Positions 62,301-64,000 of a stretch of 64,000 nucleotides of DNA are shown in pieces. The stretch lies in the NCBI GenBank assembly GCA_033032175.1, contig CM065323.1, forward strand, positions 3,968,001-4,032,000, read 5' to 3'. Both the position numbers and the translations under genes were made by a program. Each line of letters begins with the position of its first letter. The stretch's first letter is position 1. Source of the stretch: Saturnia japonica. Lineage: Eukaryota > Arthropoda > Insecta > Lepidoptera > Saturniidae. The notes beneath the pieces were generated by a model. That model saw nothing but the letters and a program-made list of their open reading frames with translations. It had not been told where the DNA came from and did not search any database.

Positions 62301-63982
62301 AATGCATTTATGATACCTATGGAATCACAAGCATCCATAAGCTATGACAGTCGCTTAACATTAGGCAGGTTGTAACATTGATTGCAACCTTTGTAATATT
62401 AAAAAAAAAAATGTTGCTTACCTCTTGAAAAAGTTTCCATTCCAGTGCCATTGCAGTATGTGCATTTGATAGCCTTGGTGCCCAGCTCACATCTAGAACC
62501 CTGACACTTAGGACATGTGTCCACCACATTGATATTGATATCCTTATTAACACCACGAGCTGCTTCAGTGAACCTCAAATTAACTATTAACTGTAAAAAA
62601 TATAATTATATTATTTTGCTAATATAATAATAAATAAATTATATTAAGTAAACCAAACTATTTCTCGGAAATGGCTTTATTGATTTAGAGATGTTATTGT
62701 TTATTTACAATTTTAGATAATGTTTCCAAGTTGTATATATGTAATATATGTGGGGTGGAATCTGTAAGTAAATATTTATTCACACCAATCTTCTATAAAG
62801 AGTCATGAAAATCTTTCACCCAGGTGCTGTTTTATTAAAGTAATAATTAAATAGCAAAAAGGCCCGAGATTAATTGAAAAAAAATTAACATGTATGAGTA
62901 TAATCTTAAAATTTGCCTACAAGTTTTATAGAGGCTTGCACCAAAACCTTAAAACATATTTAAATTGTGAAACCTGATTAAAAATTGACATTTGCATACA
63001 TTTCGACACAACTAAACTGAATATGAGCCAAAATTGAGTGTACCTTTATTTGGTGCAAGTCATCAGTTACTATTTAATTATTTCAAACACAAACTCATAT
63101 GAAAATATAGGAAACAAATGTGGGGTATATGAAACAAGAAAAAAGCAAAACAATCCAGAACAATTAAAATAGTAAACTTTACTTCTTGAGCACCTCCAAA
63201 ACCAAACTGGCTCTCGGCAAAGTCACTGAATGTGTCACTCTTAAAACCTGCATCTCCAAATATCTTCCTGAACAACTCCTCAGGGTCTATGGTGGATTTA
63301 TACTGCCATTGGTGAGTAAAACCATCTGTACCTCCCGGGGCACCTCCCATACCCATTTGTTCTGATGTTGTGCCAAATGTATCATATTGTTTTCGTTTGT
63401 TCTCATCAGAAAGGATCTATAACAAGTTTGCATATAGTCAATATAAATTTTAATACATTATTTTACCCTTAACTAGACTGTCAAAATTTTATGCCATAAA
63501 TTTATAACTAGGTTTAACAGAATTGGTTTGACTTGGATAGTTATATGTATCAATGTTGAAAGATCATAAAAGTCACTTCTCATGTTATTTGAGAAAAAAA
63601 ATCAAGTAGCAACTGATTTTTTTTTTTTTGCAACCAACTTTTCTTCTGTTAGTTCCCACACATCTTCTTTAAAATAGACATTTAATAGTATTTATATTAT
63701 TGCTCTAATATTAAACTGAAATAAAGATAATATAACTTATATTTTACAATAACTACCGTAACCTTTTACTTACTTCATAAGCTTCCGAAACTTCTTGAAA
63801 CTTTTTAGATGCCTCTGGGTCAGATTTGTTGGCATCAGGATGATATTTCTTGGCAAGTTGATAATAAGACTTCTTGATATCTTTGGCAGATGCATTTTTA
63901 GATACCCCAAGAACTTTATAATAATCCACACGAGCATTCAAAATGTTAGAAGTGTGAAGAAATCGATAATTCGCGAAGTTAT
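50228..63982 (-). CDS. l(2)tid: DnaJ co-chaperone DNAJA3 / tumorous imaginal discs (mitochondrial Hsp40), 5'-partial, alternative last exons
   Basis: Minus-strand exons 63774-63982, 63183-63416, 62422-62590, 61394-61488, 60917-61075, 60146-60217, 58353-58460 and 56565-56670 join in phase with GT/AG borders. They end either in 55826-56154 or in 50228-50355, both entering in phase 1. Order: end of the transit region (YRFLHTS), J domain with HPD ([12 protein letters not shown]), a short Gly-rich linker, [17 protein letters not shown], four Cys-rich repeats, then the substrate-binding C-terminal domains ([42 protein letters not shown]). DNAJA3 stimulates mitochondrial Hsp70 (mtHsp70/mortalin) and binds unfolded clients; this is known for the family. 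The first exon with the transit start lies beyond 64000. SINE, Tc1 and Harbinger-like insertions sit in its introns. Confidence 0.93.
50630..50745 (+). repeat. LINE C-terminal fragment
   Basis: The plus strand reads a '[16 protein letters not shown]' -like ending (TTCCAGCTGGCGTGTTCCCT, CCTATGATATTGGGTCCTTC, AAATGTGGCGTGAAGAGGCA), typical of the last residues of a lepidopteran LINE ORF. Confidence 0.65.
51024..51326 (+). CDS. Hypothetical frame with one membrane segment; possible M4 exon of the channel
   Basis: The part from about 51093 to 51190 has coding-like composition (GGC CCG GAA ATA CTC GTC ACC ATT ACG). It encodes a membrane-like segment [20 protein letters not shown] followed by [18 protein letters not shown], as expected for a K2P M4 and proximal C-terminus. 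The residues before it (NYILGPE) would follow well on exon G's HNYK. However, no AG acceptor lies between the in-frame stop at 51015-51017 and this segment, so a canonical splice cannot be drawn. It lies antisense in the long 3' intron of DNAJA3. Alternatives: a single-exon gene with ATG 51024, or a decayed exon. Confidence 0.35.
   Translation: MILYDFKNKNIFDFINHISSNYILGPEILVTITSTAVAVVCGLYRTFHQELYRNFVELVKKNLTKIQFNIIIFTCLSHFKLTFNLIRLLFCGSKYTNYNV
51330..52205. other. AT-rich intronic stretch of DNAJA3
   Basis: Very AT-rich (TAATAATAATTAATT-type runs near 51360-51400). Nothing recognised. Confidence 0.5.
52210..52365 (+). repeat. tRNA-derived SINE, family D (good copy)
   Basis: The head GCCTCGCGGCGCAGTGGTAG and GAGAGGTCGCGGGTTCAATC contains the A box (CGCAGTGGTAG) and B box (GGTTCAATCCC). 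The body ATGACTGACTTTTGTGTGAT and TGTCTGGGTGTTAAATATCT matches 10130-10300. Confidence 0.88.
52780..53030 (+). repeat. Dispersed repeat, family A (decayed)
   Basis: ATAAAATGCATTCTAGTTAT, TTTATAATCCATTTCACTTC and ACACAGGGCCAAATAACATA. Confidence 0.6.
53037..53170 (-). repeat. Dispersed repeat fragment (partner 8800-9010)
   Basis: Inverse of the 8.9 kb copy: TTGAGGTATCTTCGAAGTTG, AAGGTCCAATGCCAATTAAA. Confidence 0.55.
53590..54880 (+). pseudogene. Tc1-like transposase, broken and interrupted
   Basis: Pieces in several frames: [20 protein letters not shown] (about 53800-53865), [11 protein letters not shown] with the first acidic residue (about 53906-53938), KRYVRRP, then [12 protein letters not shown] with the second Asp (about 54170-54205), then after the insertion [18 protein letters not shown] with the final Glu (about 54650-54705), ending TAA at 54880. 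Frame changes near 53660, 53880 and 54115 and the insertion inactivate it. The order and spacing of motifs is Tc1-type. Confidence 0.88.
54230..54594. other. GC-rich insertion inside the Tc1 transposase
   Basis: About 365 bases, clearly richer in G+C than the host element, between the second and third catalytic blocks. ATTG occurs on both sides (54226-54229 and 54595-54598). It contains GTCAATACGCGCGCGCGGGT and AGCGCGGCGGCTAAAC. On the minus strand a short frame ends [12 protein letters not shown], stop. It might be a solo LTR-like piece (a TG...CA pair can be drawn) or captured foreign sequence; unresolved. Confidence 0.6.
55225..55820. other. Stretch between the Tc1 relic and the DNAJA3 membrane-form exon
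   Basis: Would hold the 3' UTR of the membrane form on the minus strand. No other feature is seen. Confidence 0.4.
55826..56154 (-). CDS. l(2)tid: DNAJA3 alternative last exon, transmembrane tail
   Basis: Minus-strand acceptor TTTTACAG, phase 1 entry; 109 codons including the stop. The tail is a polar stretch ([20 protein letters not shown]), then [18 protein letters not shown], a hydrophobic segment [19 protein letters not shown] of about 19 residues, then [20 protein letters not shown] and a charged end (KPELYEA). The membrane segment is flanked by basic residues. A membrane-anchored DNAJA3 form is unexpected from the classical mammalian proteins; in-phase splicing supports it, but a separate gene cannot be excluded. 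Confidence 0.8.
56565..56670 (-). CDS. l(2)tid: DNAJA3 exon (end of C-terminal domain)
   Basis: Reads [35 protein letters not shown], donor GTAAGA in phase 1. Corresponds to the last part of C-terminal domain II. Confidence 0.9.
56990..57210 (-). repeat. tRNA-derived SINE, family C (lost head)
   Basis: CAGTTCGCTGGGCATGTTTT, TAGGTTTCATGTAATTGGGG, GAGAATTTCATAGAAAACCC. It parallels 24855-25110 but its tRNA-like end is truncated. Intron of DNAJA3. Confidence 0.75.
57490..57675 (-). repeat. Dispersed repeat, family F (partial)
   Basis: AAAAGTCAGCGAGAGTATAG, TATTTTTGTCTTTAAAATAG and CAGTCGCGGGCACAGCTAGT. Confidence 0.65.
57750..57870 (+). repeat. SINE family B fragment
   Basis: ACCATCTCGGGTCACATAGT and GGTGAGATTATGGCCACAAC, the inverse of the 4400-type order. 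Confidence 0.65.
58353..58460 (-). CDS. l(2)tid: DNAJA3 exon (C-terminal domain II)
   Basis: Reads [44 protein letters not shown] is the conserved DnaJ block. Phase 0 at both ends. Confidence 0.93.
58505..58735 (-). repeat. tRNA-derived SINE, family B, with clear tRNA-like head
   Basis: The minus strand begins CACGGCTTAGTGGTAGCGTG (A-box-like) and continues to GTGAGTTCGAATCC (B box). The body is colinear with the other B copies (ATGGTTTCATCATGATGTTG; CTCATATGTTAAGTGCCGGT in plus orientation). Confidence 0.82.
58764..59785 (+). mobile_element. PIF/Harbinger-like element with inverted ends
   Basis: Ends CCCGGTTTCTGAAAGGTTGATC (58764 on) and, inverted, TGATCAACCTTTCGGAAAT (to about 59784) pair over about 18 positions. 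Subterminal regions on both sides share TTTGACA and TGATCA words. Inside is a two-exon gene for a DNA-binding protein of the kind carried by Harbinger elements. No transposase is present. It is in a DNAJA3 intron. Confidence 0.7.
59117..59406 (+). pseudogene. Myb/SANT-like DNA-binding protein of the Harbinger-like element, broken
   Basis: Exon 1 at 59117-59181 ([20 protein letters not shown], donor GTAAGT) and exon 2 from 59304 (acceptor TTGCAG) join in phase to continue [33 protein letters not shown]. This is the '(F/W)T..E...LL.L...Y..IIENK..' pattern of Harbinger-associated Myb/SANT proteins. TAA at 59404-59406 stops it; the same frame then continues ([16 protein letters not shown]), so it is truncated. 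Confidence 0.75.
60146..60217 (-). CDS. l(2)tid: DNAJA3 exon (C-terminal domain I-II junction)
   Basis: Reads [29 protein letters not shown] is the conserved DnaJ block. Phase 0 at both ends. Confidence 0.93.
60545..60665 (-). repeat. Dispersed repeat, family A (partial)
   Basis: GTGGTTGTTTTTATTATAAT, AGTTTGGTTATTGTGCACAA and GTGAATTATAAATAA. Confidence 0.6.
60917..61075 (-). CDS. l(2)tid: DNAJA3 exon (C-terminal domain I)
   Basis: Acceptor CATCAG, donor GTAAAT. Reads [52 protein letters not shown]. The V-PAG(V)-DG-T-R and FRRDG blocks are the peptide-binding strands of type I DnaJ proteins. The donor choice at 60916 keeps the usual length up to ISVAQ. Confidence 0.93.
61394..61488 (-). CDS. 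l(2)tid: DNAJA3 exon (Cys-rich repeats 3 and 4)
   Basis: Enters in phase 1 and reads [32 protein letters not shown]. Repeat 4 (CVECEGKG) is standard; repeat 3 (CRHCHGTR) has Arg at the last Gly. Confidence 0.93.
61500..62170. other. DNAJA3 intron, nothing recognised
   Basis: AT-rich; minus-strand open frame 61786-62013 has no motif and no splice support. Confidence 0.5.
62175..62300 (-). repeat. LINE tail fragment in DNAJA3 intron
   Basis: CCCTACAGAAGACCGCAGCC, AAATAACCTTGTGTTGTGTT and CCTGCCGTGAGTAGTG, shared with 17755-17895. Confidence 0.65.
62422..62590 (-). CDS. l(2)tid: DNAJA3 exon (Cys-rich repeats 1 and 2)
   Basis: Acceptor TTTTACAG, donor GTAAGC in phase 1. Reads [20 protein letters not shown], then [18 protein letters not shown] and [14 protein letters not shown]. 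Cysteines of repeats 1 and 2 are intact; the last Gly of repeat 1 is Arg. Confidence 0.94.
62600..63175. other. DNAJA3 intron, nothing recognised
   Basis: AT-rich with no feature beyond the splice sites. Confidence 0.5.
63183..63416 (-). CDS. l(2)tid: DNAJA3 exon (J-domain end, Gly-rich linker, DPEELF block)
   Basis: Acceptor TTATAG, donor GTAAAG; phase 0 at both ends (78 codons). Reads [49 protein letters not shown] and [10 protein letters not shown]. Confidence 0.95.
63774..63982 (-). CDS. l(2)tid: DNAJA3 exon (transit end and J domain)
   Basis: Acceptor AACTTCAG at 63983 on, donor GTAAGT. Reads [68 protein letters not shown] is the loop that triggers Hsp70 ATP hydrolysis. There is no ATG here; the start codon is in an upstream exon beyond 64000. 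Confidence 0.96.
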
Positions 63983-64000
63983 CTGAAGTTCAAATTTGAG

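Overview
The window is AT-rich, intron-bearing insect DNA and most probably lepidopteran. The reasons are the mix of repeats (tRNA-derived SINEs, several decayed non-LTR retrotransposon tails, BEL/Pao and Ty3/gypsy elements, Tc1, Harbinger-like and Helitron-like DNA transposons) and the two host genes that can be assembled exon by exon. No database search was possible, so the order-level call is inference.

Two host genes organise the window. On the plus strand, seven exons with matching splice phases (7621-39850) encode a two-pore-domain potassium channel-like protein (K2P): M1, cap, first pore helix with filter TALGFG, M2, cytosolic loop, M3 and a second pore loop whose filter reads TTTGGL instead of the usual TT(V/I)G(F/Y)G. 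A possible fourth membrane segment lies far downstream at 51.0-51.3 kb. On the minus strand, nine or ten exons from 63982 down to 50228 encode the mitochondrial DnaJ co-chaperone DNAJA3/l(2)tid. Its first exon lies beyond the right edge. It has two mutually exclusive, phase-compatible last exons: one (55826-56154) adds a predicted transmembrane helix, the other (50228-50355) is short and soluble. The two genes converge, and the candidate M4 exon of the channel lies antisense inside the long DNAJA3 3' intron.

Layout. 1-3.76 kb: 3' half of a Ty3/gypsy element with two in-frame stops. 3.9-7 kb: repeats and a minus-strand LINE remnant. 6.93-7.37 kb: an unrecognised intact 146-codon reading frame. 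7.6-8.25 kb: first two channel exons. 8.25-29.65 kb: a 21 kb intron full of SINE and LINE debris and a Helitron-like element. 29.65-39.85 kb: remaining channel exons with more repeats in their introns. 41.58-48.30 kb: a BEL/Pao element with both LTRs, a 5-bp target duplication and two frame breaks, flanked by two copies of a ~260-bp repeat. 50.2-64 kb: DNAJA3, with a Tc1 relic (53.3-55.2 kb, itself interrupted) and a Harbinger-like element (58.76-59.79 kb) in its introns.

No CRISPR array, rRNA or functional tRNA gene is supported; tRNA-like boxes belong to SINEs. Exon limits come from GT/AG signals and phase and have not been checked against transcripts.
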